Of a stretch of DNA of 5,716 nt, positions 1-5,507 are shown in pieces. Where the stretch lies: NCBI GenBank assembly GCA_002291985.1, contig DBBB01000155.1, positions 1 to 5,716 on the forward strand, written 5' to 3'. The position numbers and the translations under genes were made by a program. The stretch is from Firmicutes bacterium UBA995 (GTDB lineage Bacteria; Bacillota; Sulfobacillia; UBA995). Positions within the stretch are counted from its first letter, which is position 1. Every line of letters starts with the position of its first letter. The notes beneath the pieces were generated by a model. It did no database searches. It was not told the origin of the DNA and saw only the letters and a program-made list of their open reading frames with translations.

Positions 1-259
1 TCGTGCAACGGTCCCGTGTTACGTAACCCGCAGTTTCAATGCGGTCTACCAGGTCGGTAACGGTGCTGGCCGCGAGCAACAGCTTTTCGCAGAGGTCGCC
101 CATCGTCAGGCCGTCCTCGCGACTCAGGAAGATCAGCGCATGGTACTGCAAAGGGGTGATCTCAAAGCCACTTAGCACCGTGCGGCTCATGGCCCGGAAT
201 TCCGCCCAGAGGTCGCGGAGCACGCTATCCAGTTCGTGACCCCGGCCGGGTTCGGCCAC
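1..259 (-). CDS. MarR-family transcriptional regulator, N-terminal part (cut by window edge)
   Basis: This partial gene reads out of the window at base 1 and gives 86 complete codons. After a short N-terminal helix (about residues 9-30), the sequence FEITPLQYHALIFL (32-45) is the usual MarR dimer/DNA-binding-domain entry. It is followed by the winged helix-turn-helix: LTMGDLCEKL (51-60), recognition helix AASTVTDLVDRIE (63-75) and AGYVTRD (77-83), which leads into the wing. The GTG at 259 is chosen because an in-frame TAG lies upstream with no other start codon between, and a GGGGGG tract sits 5 bases before it. MarR proteins are cytoplasmic dimers that usually repress their own or neighbouring genes and are released by small ligands or oxidation. 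Ligand and targets cannot be told here. The nearest intact transport gene is the ZIP gene beyond the broken DUF72 gene. The family call is secure; the C-terminal half is not visible. Confidence 0.85.
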   Translation of the reverse strand, partial: MAEPGRGHELDSVLRDLWAEFRAMSRTVLSGFEITPLQYHALIFLSREDGLTMGDLCEKLLLAASTVTDLVDRIETAGYVTRDRCT

Positions 260-296
260 TCGTTCCCCCCCATGTCCTTCGTCAGGCTAGTATTTC

Positions 297-304
297 TGCA
301 TGCA
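297..304. promoter_or_regulatory. Possible MarR autoregulatory operator (8-bp palindrome)
   Basis: TGCATGCA is a perfect palindrome lying over the predicted transcription start of the MarR gene, where a repressor would block initiation. MarR regulators commonly bind palindromes of roughly this kind in their own promoters. The core is short, and the symmetry weakens outside the 8 bases, so this is a candidate only. Confidence 0.25.
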
Positions 305-309
305 AAGTG

Positions 310-338
310 ACTCTATCACGGGCACCTCTCCGGGTCAA
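310..338 (-). promoter_or_regulatory. Predicted sigma-70-type promoter for the MarR gene
   Basis: On the minus strand TTGACC (333-338) and TAGAGT (310-315) are separated by 17 bases. They match the TTGACA/TATAAT consensus at 5 and 4 positions. Transcription would start near 303 and give a leader of about 43 bases before the GTG at 259. The promoter lies inside the 3' tail of the truncated DUF72 reading frame. This suggests that tail is really the old upstream region of the MarR gene. Predicted from sequence only. Confidence 0.55.
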
Positions 339-531
339 GGGAAGGACCAGAGCCGGACCCCATCCCGGCGAGCGTGCGCGCAGTCGGCATGCGGTAGTAG
401 GTGTAGTCGATCTCGACCACGGGGAAGTGCCGGGCATAGAAGATGAGCCGGTCGCGTGCCGCCAGACCATCCGGGTAGAAGACGCCTCCCCAGTCCTGGT
501 AGCTGAAGCCTGCCGTTCCGACCAGGATCAT
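316..531 (-). pseudogene. DUF72 (YecE-like) protein, truncated after about 57 residues
   Basis: The ATG at 531 has a good GGAGG ribosome-binding site (541-545, 9 bases upstream). The first residues are typical of DUF72/YecE-like proteins: ILVGTAGFSYQDW (2-14), GVFYPDGL (16-23), a Y/F-rich FYAR segment, and VVEIDYTYYRMPTARTL (38-54). The family has a TIM-barrel fold of roughly 230-280 residues and no firmly established activity. Here the similarity stops near residue 57 (base 361). The frame then reads GSGSGPSLDPERCP and ends at 316-318. The remaining ~180 residues are absent: the other frames down to the MarR start do not resume the family sequence. A 3' deletion that fused the gene to the MarR promoter region is the simplest explanation. 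The fragment is unlikely to fold as a barrel. It is divergent from the ZIP gene. Confidence 0.75.
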
Positions 532-576
532 CGCCCGGCGCCTCCGGCGACCTGCATCATGGGTGGCTTCCTAGCA

Positions 577-593
577 GCATAATGATATGATGC
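577..593. promoter_or_regulatory. A/T-rich imperfect palindrome upstream of the ZIP transporter gene (possible metalloregulator site)
   Basis: GCATAATGATATGATGC has dyad symmetry of the form GCATnATnnnATnATGC and contains ATAATGATA, which resembles one side of a Fur-family box. It sits in the 83-base gap between the divergent DUF72 fragment and the ZIP gene, about 22 bases before the ZIP ATG. Local A/T content is clearly higher than in the surrounding DNA. The likely -10 elements for the ZIP gene (CATAAT at 578-583 or TATGAT at 586-591) overlap it, though no convincing -35 was found. A Fur, Zur or MntR-type repressor is plausible for a metal transporter, but this is inference. Confidence 0.3.
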
Positions 594-614
594 CAACAGG
601 AGGAGGGATGGGGG

Positions 615-1343
615 ATGATGGACCACGCGGTCGTAATCAGTCTCTTCGTCGGCGCTGCCATCGGCCTTGGCGGCGCGCTGGGCAGCCTGGTGCGGGACCG
701 GCGAGCGGTTGCCGTGGCCGCTGTGCTGGGATTTGCCGCAGGAGCGGTGATGGGCATCCACGCACTCAAGGCCTGGCCGGTCGCGATCGCCGCCGGGGGC
801 GTCTGGTCGGCGGTGGGTTTCGCGGGCGGCATCGCCCTCATGGTGCTGTTTCACCGGGCGCTCCTTCACCGGCGCACTCCCTCGCAGGCTACCACCGTGC
901 AGCAACGCTGGTTGGACGCCGGGCTGCTGACCCTGTCGGGAATAGCCCTTCATAACATCATGGACGGCCTCGGCATCGGCGCCGGTTTCGCCCACGAGGC
1001 AAAACTGGGCTGGTTGATGGCCATCGCCGTGCTACTGCATAATCTGCCCGTTGGCATGCTGATCGGCGTGCCCCTGTGTCTTGCCCACGTGCCCACCCGG
1101 CGCATCGTAGGTTACACGCTGCTGGCGGGCCTCTTCACCCCGCTGGGCGCCGCCCTGGGTCTGCTCGCCGGCCTGGACTCCCCGCTGGGGATGGCCCTCG
1201 GCCTGTCCCTGGCGTCCGGCAGCCTTTTCTACGTCATCGGCCGGGAACTCCTGCCCATGGCCGTGGCCAAGAGCAGCATGAGCGCGGCGGCAGGGACCAT
1301 TCTGGGCGTGATCGCCGCCGCCGCGTTAGAACTCTGGTTATGA
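615..1343 (+). CDS. ZIP-family divalent metal transporter
   Basis: This 242-residue, strongly hydrophobic protein has about eight membrane segments and a short loop near residues 85-98, as in bacterial ZIP proteins (ZupT/BbZIP type), which import zinc, iron or manganese across the inner membrane. The fourth helix carries the signature HNIMDGLGIG (113-122): His113, Asn114 and Asp117 stand at the usual H-N-x-x-E metal positions. The next helix carries LLHNLPVG (140-147). Here His142 and Asn143 are kept, but the normal Glu of HNxPEG is Val146. Near the C-terminus SGSLFYVIGRELLP (201-214) matches the helix bearing the further metal-binding Glu (Glu211). The purine-rich GGAGGAGGG at 599-607 serves either ATG 615 or the adjacent ATG 618. 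The gene ends 6 bases from the convergent ndk stop. Metal specificity cannot be read from the sequence, and the altered residue may change it. Confidence 0.85.
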   Translation: MMDHAVVISLFVGAAIGLGGALGSLVRDRRAVAVAAVLGFAAGAVMGIHALKAWPVAIAAGGVWSAVGFAGGIALMVLFHRALLHRRTPSQATTVQQRWLDAGLLTLSGIALHNIMDGLGIGAGFAHEAKLGWLMAIAVLLHNLPVGMLIGVPLCLAHVPTRRIVGYTLLAGLFTPLGAALGLLAGLDSPLGMALGLSLASGSLFYVIGRELLPMAVAKSSMSAAAGTILGVIAAAALELWL

Positions 1344-1349
1344 CCGATA

Positions 1350-1928
1350 TCACTGAAGGTCACACCGGGTGTAGCGAACGAGGCCCCCCTCGGGGAACCA
1401 GTGCCGGACCTCGTGCTCCACTTCCTCCGGCGTGCTGGAGGCATGGATGAGGTTGCGGATGGCGCGCTTTTCCGCATTGGCCAGGATGGGCGACTCGGTG
1501 GAGTAGGCGCCGCGGATGGTCCCCGGCTCGGCGTTCAGGGGCAGCGTGTGCCCGCACAACTTGCGGACGGCCTCGATGGCGTGAGGACCCTCCACCACCG
1601 CCGCCACCACGGGACCGGATGAGAGGTAGTCTATGTTCCAGCCCTTGACCATCTCCCCGATCCGCATCGGATCGCTGGTCCCTACCTGTTGGACGGGATC
1701 GAGGCCGTGTTCGCGGTAGGTCTTCAGCGTCTTCTCCCCCATGCCCCGGATCCAGTCGGCCGTGTTGGGGTAGTGTCGCTCGACGAAGGCGCGATCGGCA
1801 TGGACCATCTTCAAGGCTACCAGCTTGAGGCCGACCATCTCCATCCGCGCGAGGATGGCAGCGGCCAGTCCCCGGCGGACGCCATCCGGTTTGATGAGCA
1901 CGAGCGTCCGCTCGTCAATCGGCAGCAT
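1350..1928 (-). CDS. ndk: Nucleoside diphosphate kinase, long form with two insertions
   Basis: The enzyme transfers the gamma phosphate of ATP to NDPs and dNDPs through a phosphohistidine and keeps the cytoplasmic NTP pools balanced. Family residues are all found: TLVLIKPDGV with Lys13, HY (52-53), SGPVVA (104-109), VRKLCGHT with Arg122 and Thr128, PGTIRGAY with Arg139, and RNLIHASS with Asn159 and the catalytic His162. At 192 residues it is about 40-55 longer than the common 135-155-residue enzyme. The extra length lies at about residues 54-98 (between HY and the SGPV strand) and about 143-156 (before the catalytic His). I recall long forms of this kind from some uncultured bacterial groups, so this looks like a subfamily, not a broken gene. 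Its ATG overlaps the stop of the M42 gene by one base (TGATG), so it is probably translated by coupling; a weak GGGGCGGG precedes it. Confidence 0.93.
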   Translation of the reverse strand: MLPIDERTLVLIKPDGVRRGLAAAILARMEMVGLKLVALKMVHADRAFVERHYPNTADWIRGMGEKTLKTYREHGLDPVQQVGTSDPMRIGEMVKGWNIDYLSSGPVVAAVVEGPHAIEAVRKLCGHTLPLNAEPGTIRGAYSTESPILANAEKRAIRNLIHASSTPEEVEHEVRHWFPEGGLVRYTRCDLQ

Positions 1929-3019
1929 CAGTTCCCGCCCCAGGCCGTCAGGCGATCGGTCGCCGCCTGGTCCAGACGACCAATCACCGCCGCGAGCAGG
2001 CGCACGGCATTGTCGTAGTCATCCAGATGGATGATGCCCGTGTGGCTATGGATATATCGGCAAGGGACGCCGATCACCAGGCTGGGCACTCCCCCGGCGT
2101 AGACGTGGATGGCCCCCGCGTCGGTGCCGCCGCCCGCCATAATCCCGAACTGGTAGGGTATGCCTTCGGCTTCGGCCGCATCCACCGTCAGGTCACGCAG
2201 CCGCCGGTTGGGGATCATAGAGCCATCGCACACGAGGATGCTGGGCCCCTTACCCAGTTTTTCCGCGGCCTCTTCGGGCTTGATGCCCGGGGTGTCGCCG
2301 GCGATGGCCACTTCCAGCGCGAAAGCGACATCCGGCTTGACCACGTCGACGGAAGTCCTTGCCCCCCGCAGACCCACTTCCTCCTGGACCGTACCCACCC
2401 CGTACACGGTGTTGGGATGCCCCAGGCGCTTGAGTTGCCGCAACGTGTCCACGACGAGCGCGCAGCCAACCCGGTCGTCCCAGGCCTTGGCCATGGCCAA
2501 CCGGGGATTGGCCATTAGTTGAAAGGAGCTGTCGGGCACGATGGGATCGCCGGGGCGAATCCCCAGTGTCTCCCGGGCTTCCGTCTCACCGGACGCGCCC
2601 ACGTCGATGTACATGTCCTTCTTCTCGACCATCTTCTTGCGGTCATCCGGGGGCAGGATGTGCGGAGGGCGGGAGCCGATGATGCCCGGCACATCTCCCT
2701 TCCTGGTCTTGACGACGACGCGCTGCGCCAGGAGCACCTGATCCCACCAGCCTCCGAGCTGCTGGAACTTCAGAAAACCCTCGGCCGTGATGTGGGAAAC
2801 GAGGAAGCCGATCTCGTCCATGTGCCCGGCGAGCATTACCCGGGGTCGCTCGGAGGCCCCTGGCAGGCGGCTGACCAGGCTCCCCAGACGGTCGGAGATG
2901 ATCTCCGCCGTCCCCTCCAGCTCCTGTCGCATGACCTCCCAGACGGCTTCTTCGGCGCCGGGGATGCCCGGGGCATCAGTGAGACGTTTGAGCAACTGCA
3001 GGCGATCTCCATCCTTCAC
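1928..3019 (-). CDS. M42-family metallo-aminopeptidase (FrvX/TET/YsdC-like)
   Basis: This 363-residue protein has the normal length of M42 di-metal aminopeptidases. These form large cytoplasmic oligomers and trim amino-terminal residues from peptides released by proteases. Metal ligands and catalytic residues are recognisable: AGHMDEIG (His66, Asp68), AWDDRVG (Asp181, bridging), VQEEVGLRGA (catalytic base Glu213, ligand Glu214), LEVAIAGDTPG (Glu236, where many relatives have Asp) and YIHSHTG (His324). GGGTDAG (296-302) is the other conserved M42 motif. The region of about residues 70-175 is the inserted PDZ-like dimerisation domain typical of the family. The start is GTG at 3019, with GGAGGTGG at 3027-3034 before it. 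An in-frame TAG lies further upstream with no other start codon between. It is the first gene of an operon with ndk. Members are often called endoglucanase M or FrvX in older annotation; peptidase is the better supported role. Confidence 0.92.
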   Translation of the reverse strand: MKDGDRLQLLKRLTDAPGIPGAEEAVWEVMRQELEGTAEIISDRLGSLVSRLPGASERPRVMLAGHMDEIGFLVSHITAEGFLKFQQLGGWWDQVLLAQRVVVKTRKGDVPGIIGSRPPHILPPDDRKKMVEKKDMYIDVGASGETEARETLGIRPGDPIVPDSSFQLMANPRLAMAKAWDDRVGCALVVDTLRQLKRLGHPNTVYGVGTVQEEVGLRGARTSVDVVKPDVAFALEVAIAGDTPGIKPEEAAEKLGKGPSILVCDGSMIPNRRLRDLTVDAAEAEGIPYQFGIMAGGGTDAGAIHVYAGGVPSLVIGVPCRYIHSHTGIIHLDDYDNAVRLLAAVIGRLDQAATDRLTAWGGN

Positions 3020-3026
3020 GAACTGG

Positions 3027-3034
3027 CCACCTCC
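3027..3034 (-). promoter_or_regulatory. Shine-Dalgarno sequence fixing the GTG start of the M42 peptidase
   Basis: GGAGGTGG on the minus strand, with GGAGGT ending 9 bases before the GTG at 3019. It supports the non-ATG start, which is also the only start available after the upstream in-frame stop. Confidence 0.7.
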
Positions 3035-3121
3035 GCGAACGGGCTATGGGCATATGACTACTCGGTGTGTCATCCGGCAGCTTCGACGGGAAGGGGCCGG
3101 ATTCCCTCTCTGGCAAGAAAG

Positions 3122-3144
3122 GAGCCCGGCTCATCGCCGGGCTC
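3122..3144 (-). terminator. Hairpin terminator after speD (T-rich on both sides)
   Basis: A perfect 9-bp stem, GAGCCCGGC/GCCGGGCTC, closes a 5-base loop (3131-3135). On the minus strand it is followed by CTTTCTT, the position expected for intrinsic termination of speD transcripts about 70 bases past the speD stop. On the plus strand it is followed by GCTCTTTTCC, so it could also stop antisense transcription. It separates speD from the M42-ndk operon, which therefore probably has its own promoter between 3020 and 3121. I could not identify that promoter with confidence. Confidence 0.8.
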
Positions 3145-3214
3145 GCTCTTTTCCTGGCATCTGTGTCGGGCCGAAAGGCGGCTGAGGTGCATCGCGCCGA
3201 CGGTCAATCATTCG

Positions 3215-3589
3215 TCAGCCGGCGACTTGCTTCGGACTGACGCCGAACATCCCTCGGCGCATTTCCGTGGCTTGCACCTGCTGGGCGTCGAATCCTGTCA
3301 CGATACGGTTGCATACTTCCCACGGGTTGACGCGATCGCCGCACGTGAACACATCGACTGCCGCATACCCGTATTCTGGCCAGGTATGGATGGCCAAGTG
3401 GGACTCGGAGATAACTACCACTCCGCTGACCCCTTGTGGGCTGAACTTGTGGAACGCCACCTGTCTCACATCAGCACCGGCTTTTACCGCTGCTTGTACC
3501 AGGATACGCTCCACCGTCTCCGGGTCATCCAGGACCTCCGGGTTGCACCCGTGGATCTCTGCCAGCACGTGCCGGCCCAGAGCGTTCAT
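3215..3589 (-). CDS. speD: S-adenosylmethionine decarboxylase proenzyme, class 1B
   Basis: This enzyme decarboxylates S-adenosylmethionine to supply the aminopropyl group for spermidine synthesis. The 124-residue proenzyme cleaves itself between Glu62 and Ser63, turning Ser63 into the pyruvoyl cofactor. The core ESHLAIHTWPEYGYAAVD (62-79) and FTCG (81-84) are intact, with His68 and Cys83 as the other processing and catalytic residues. Ser63, His68 and Cys83 carry the same numbers as in the Thermotoga maritima enzyme when translation starts at ATG 3589. That start also has the better ribosome-binding site (AAAGGGGG, 9 bases upstream). An upstream in-frame TTG at 3619 would add ten residues but lacks a good site. 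A near-consensus promoter precedes the gene and a terminator follows it, so it looks monocistronic. No spermidine synthase gene is in view. Confidence 0.95.
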   Translation of the reverse strand: MNALGRHVLAEIHGCNPEVLDDPETVERILVQAAVKAGADVRQVAFHKFSPQGVSGVVVISESHLAIHTWPEYGYAAVDVFTCGDRVNPWEVCNRIVTGFDAQQVQATEMRRGMFGVSPKQVAG

Positions 3590-3598
3590 CCCTACCAA

Positions 3599-3606
3599 CC
3601 CCCTTT
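3599..3606 (-). promoter_or_regulatory. Shine-Dalgarno sequence fixing the speD start
   Basis: AAAGGGGG on the minus strand, 9 bases before ATG 3589. It favours the 124-residue product over a TTG-initiated 134-residue one. Confidence 0.6.
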
Positions 3607-3672
3607 CGGCCGTATTCAATTTCGCGGCTTCATTCTCACCCCGCTTGACTTTTGTCGACTCGGCCAGATTTC

Positions 3673-3700
3673 ATTCTAGCAAATCTGCCCTTAGTGTCAA
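3673..3700 (-). promoter_or_regulatory. Sigma-70-type promoter of speD
   Basis: On the minus strand a perfect TTGACA (3695-3700) and TAGAAT (3673-3678, 5 of 6 to TATAAT) are 16 bases apart. Transcription would start near 3666, giving a leader of about 77 bases before ATG 3589. This is the strongest promoter match in the window. Confidence 0.75.
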
Positions 3701-3731
3701 GTAATGCGCCGCCGTTCACAGTAATGCGCCG
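3701..3731. repeat. Two 11-bp direct repeats, 20-bp period, abutting the speD -35 box
   Basis: GTAATGCGCCG occurs at 3701-3711 and again at 3721-3731, with no mismatch and a period of exactly 20 bases, close to two turns of B-DNA. The first copy directly adjoins the TTGACA box of speD. Spacing and position suit a pair of activator or repressor sites on one face of the helix, but a chance or relic duplication is possible. Confidence 0.55.
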
Positions 3732-3761
3732 TTCTCGTCCGAGCGATGTCGGGGGCGCATC

Positions 3762-3917
3762 TCCCCCTCGCTCCAGATCGCCGACTACCAGGTAGCTGAG
3801 GGTGGACGTCGCGTACAACACGGTCGTGGCCGCGGCCACCACCCCCGAATCATTGGCCAGCAGGGCGATGACGGCGCCCAGCAACATTCCGCCAAGCCCT
3901 TTGAGTCCCCGCAGCGG
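3762..3917 (-). pseudogene. C-terminal remnant of an integral membrane protein
   Basis: Minus-strand translation gives LRGLKGLGGMLLGAVIALL, followed by ANDSGVVAAATTVLYATSTL and SYLVVGDLERG. This is a clean pair of hydrophobic segments around an NDSGVVAAA motif. From memory, such motifs occur near the C-terminus of large bacterial membrane proteins, some carrying phosphodiesterase-like domains. Upstream of about 3917 the frame becomes Pro/Arg-rich and then runs antisense to the MATE gene. The reading frame is open to 3636, through the direct repeats and the speD promoter. It therefore seems that only the tail of an older gene survives, its front lost where the MATE gene now begins. The rest of the gap (3918-4049) shows no gene and no clear promoter. 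A small independent protein starting at ATG 3887 is possible but less likely. Confidence 0.45.
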
Positions 3918-4049
3918 TCGGGTCGAGCCACTGCCTTCAGTGCCGGGAATGCGCGGGTTGCGCGACGGTGAAGGTAGTTCGGGCTGGCCCAGGGGGCAGT
4001 CGGCGTTGCGCGGCAGGTAGCGAGGAATGCGGGGCGAAATATTGCAGCC

Positions 4050-5450
4050 ATGAGCGATCGACCCGCAGCCACATCCGTTAGCAGGGAAATCCGGGGTCGC
4101 CTGCCACTGGAAGCGCTGGCTGCAGACCGGGGTCTTCTGCAAAGAACCATTGTCAAGCTTGCCTGGCCGGTCGCGGCAGAGATGCTCCTGCAGACCGTCA
4201 CCCAGGTGATCGACATGATGATGATCTCCCGCCTGGGCAGCGAGGCCGTGGCGGCAGTGGGAATCTCGTTCCGGCCCATGTTCTTCGCCTTGTCGATCTT
4301 CCTGGGGATAGGGGCGGGAACCACCGCCCTGGTCGCCCGGTGCATGGGACGTCGCGACCCGGAGCTGGCTTCCCGGGTCACCCATCAGGCGGCCTTGTCG
4401 ACGATCGTGCTTGCGGGCTGTCTGGCAACAGGCTTCTACCTCTTCGCCCCGCAGATCCAGTCGTTCATGGGCGCCGCCCCGGAGGTGCTCGTCCTCGGCA
4501 CCGATTACCTCCGGGCACTGGCCTGGGGGATGGTGTTCGCCTACACGAGCATCGTGATCGCCGCCGGCCTTCGCGGGGCCGGGGACACGCACACGACGAT
4601 GCGGGTAGGTCTGCTCACCAACTTCCTGAACGTGATCCTGAACTACGCCCTCATCTTCGGCAATCTGGGCGCTCCCGCCCTGGGCGTGTACGGCGCCGGC
4701 GCTGCAACCAGCATAGCGCGGGCAGTCGGGGCGGCAGTGCTCGTGAGTCTCGCCATTTCCCGGCGGTTGGTGATCGCTCCGCCCAGGCGACTGGCCGCCT
4801 TTGACCCGGATATCCTGCTCCGCATCGTTCGCGTGGGATTGCCCGCAACCGCGGAACGAGCGCTGATGAGCCTTGCCATGCTGATGCACCTGCGGATGGT
4901 GGCGGGCGAGGGTACTATGGCGGTGGCGGCCGCAACCCTCTCTCAGAACATCGAGGAGCTGGCTTATATGCCGTCAATCGGCCTGGCGGTCGCTGCTGCC
5001 ACCCTGGTGGGCCAGTTCCTGGGGGACGGCCGCGCCGGTGCGGCAGAGCAAGCCGGCTGGCAGTGTGCCCGTCTTGGCATCCTGTTCATGGGAAGCATGG
5101 GAGTACTGTTTGTGTTGGTCCCTCGCGCATGGCTCCTGCTATTCGCTCCCGCCCCTCCCCTCGTGCCCCTGGCCTCTGACCTGGTGCGCATCATGGGACT
5201 TGCTCAGCCTTTCGGAGCGGTCGCCCTGATCCTCTCGGGCGGCCTTCGAGGCGCCGGCGCCACCGCATCGGTGATGGCCGCGACCGCCCTGGGCATGTGG
5301 GCGGTGCGGCTGGGCCTGACGTCCGCCCTGATGCGCGCCGGCTGGGGGGCGACGGGCGCCTGGTGGGCGATACTCGCCGACGCCGTGCTGCGGGCCGGCG
5401 TGCTCGCCCTGATGTTCGCAGGGGGGCGCTGGAAGCGGATTCGCCTCTGA
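4050..5450 (+). CDS. MATE-family multidrug/cation antiporter
   Basis: This 466-residue inner-membrane protein has the usual MATE length and twelve predicted helices in two homologous halves. MATE proteins export drugs, metabolites or toxins in exchange for protons or sodium. The N-half has the helix-1 pattern P40 to D55 (WPVAAEMLLQ then VIDMMMISRLG), GAGTTALVAR (88-97) and GLRGAGDT (173-180). The C-half repeats the pattern with LPATAERALM, VAAATLVGQFLGDG and GGLRGAGAT near residue 396. A soluble, basic N-terminal stretch of about 35 residues precedes helix 1. ATG 4050 is the first ATG/GTG/TTG in this frame for at least 55 bases upstream. Its ribosome-binding site is poor: the nearest purine-rich GAGGAA lies 22 bases away. 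No promoter was recognised, and the upstream DNA is the membrane-protein remnant. It converges with the gene fragment at the right edge. Substrate cannot be predicted. Confidence 0.92.
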   Translation: MSDRPAATSVSREIRGRLPLEALAADRGLLQRTIVKLAWPVAAEMLLQTVTQVIDMMMISRLGSEAVAAVGISFRPMFFALSIFLGIGAGTTALVARCMGRRDPELASRVTHQAALSTIVLAGCLATGFYLFAPQIQSFMGAAPEVLVLGTDYLRALAWGMVFAYTSIVIAAGLRGAGDTHTTMRVGLLTNFLNVILNYALIFGNLGAPALGVYGAGAATSIARAVGAAVLVSLAISRRLVIAPPRRLAAFDPDILLRIVRVGLPATAERALMSLAMLMHLRMVAGEGTMAVAAATLSQNIEELAYMPSIGLAVAAATLVGQFLGDGRAGAAEQAGWQCARLGILFMGSMGVLFVLVPRAWLLLFAPAPPLVPLASDLVRIMGLAQPFGAVALILSGGLRGAGATASVMAATALGMWAVRLGLTSALMRAGWGATGAWWAILADAVLRAGVLALMFAGGRWKRIRL

Positions 5451-5507
5451 GTGACGGGCCGACCTGCCATACCCGATGACTCGGTGCCCGGGCAAGGCAT
5501 CCGGACC
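5451..5507. other. Convergent intergenic gap between the MATE gene and the right-edge gene
   Basis: Fifty-seven bases with a perfect 10-bp palindrome TGCCCGGGCA (5485-5494) but no loop and no T-run. It is not a convincing terminator for either gene, and nothing else is visible. Confidence 0.4.

Noticed and set aside
587..955. Plus-strand frame starting ATGATG just before the ZIP start
   Set aside because: It is out of frame with the ZIP gene, rich in Arg/Gly, and lacks membrane or domain features.
528..995. Minus-strand open frame opposite the ZIP gene
   Set aside because: It overlaps the strongly supported ZIP transporter, has no ribosome-binding site, and reads as shadow sequence.
1344..1349. 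Possible terminator between the convergent ZIP and ndk genes
   Set aside because: Only 6 bases separate the stops. The nearby TGACC/GGTCA pairing has a 12-base loop and no T-run.
3030..3121. Promoter for the M42-ndk operon (CATATG or TTGCCA as elements)
   Set aside because: A promoter is expected here, but no -35/-10 pair with acceptable match and spacing was found.
3196..3225. Imperfect hairpin over the speD stop codon
   Set aside because: It has several mismatches and no T-run; the perfect hairpin at 3122-3144 is the better terminator.
2519..3679. A 386-codon open frame on the plus strand across the M42 and speD genes
   Set aside because: It is antisense to two clearly identified genes, runs through a terminator, and has His/Pro/Arg-rich text without family motifs. 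It is a by-product of high GC content.
3918..4889. A long minus-strand open frame antisense to the MATE gene
   Set aside because: The sequence is low-complexity Gly/His/Arg/Gln-rich shadow of MATE coding. Only its tail (3762-3917) looks like real protein.
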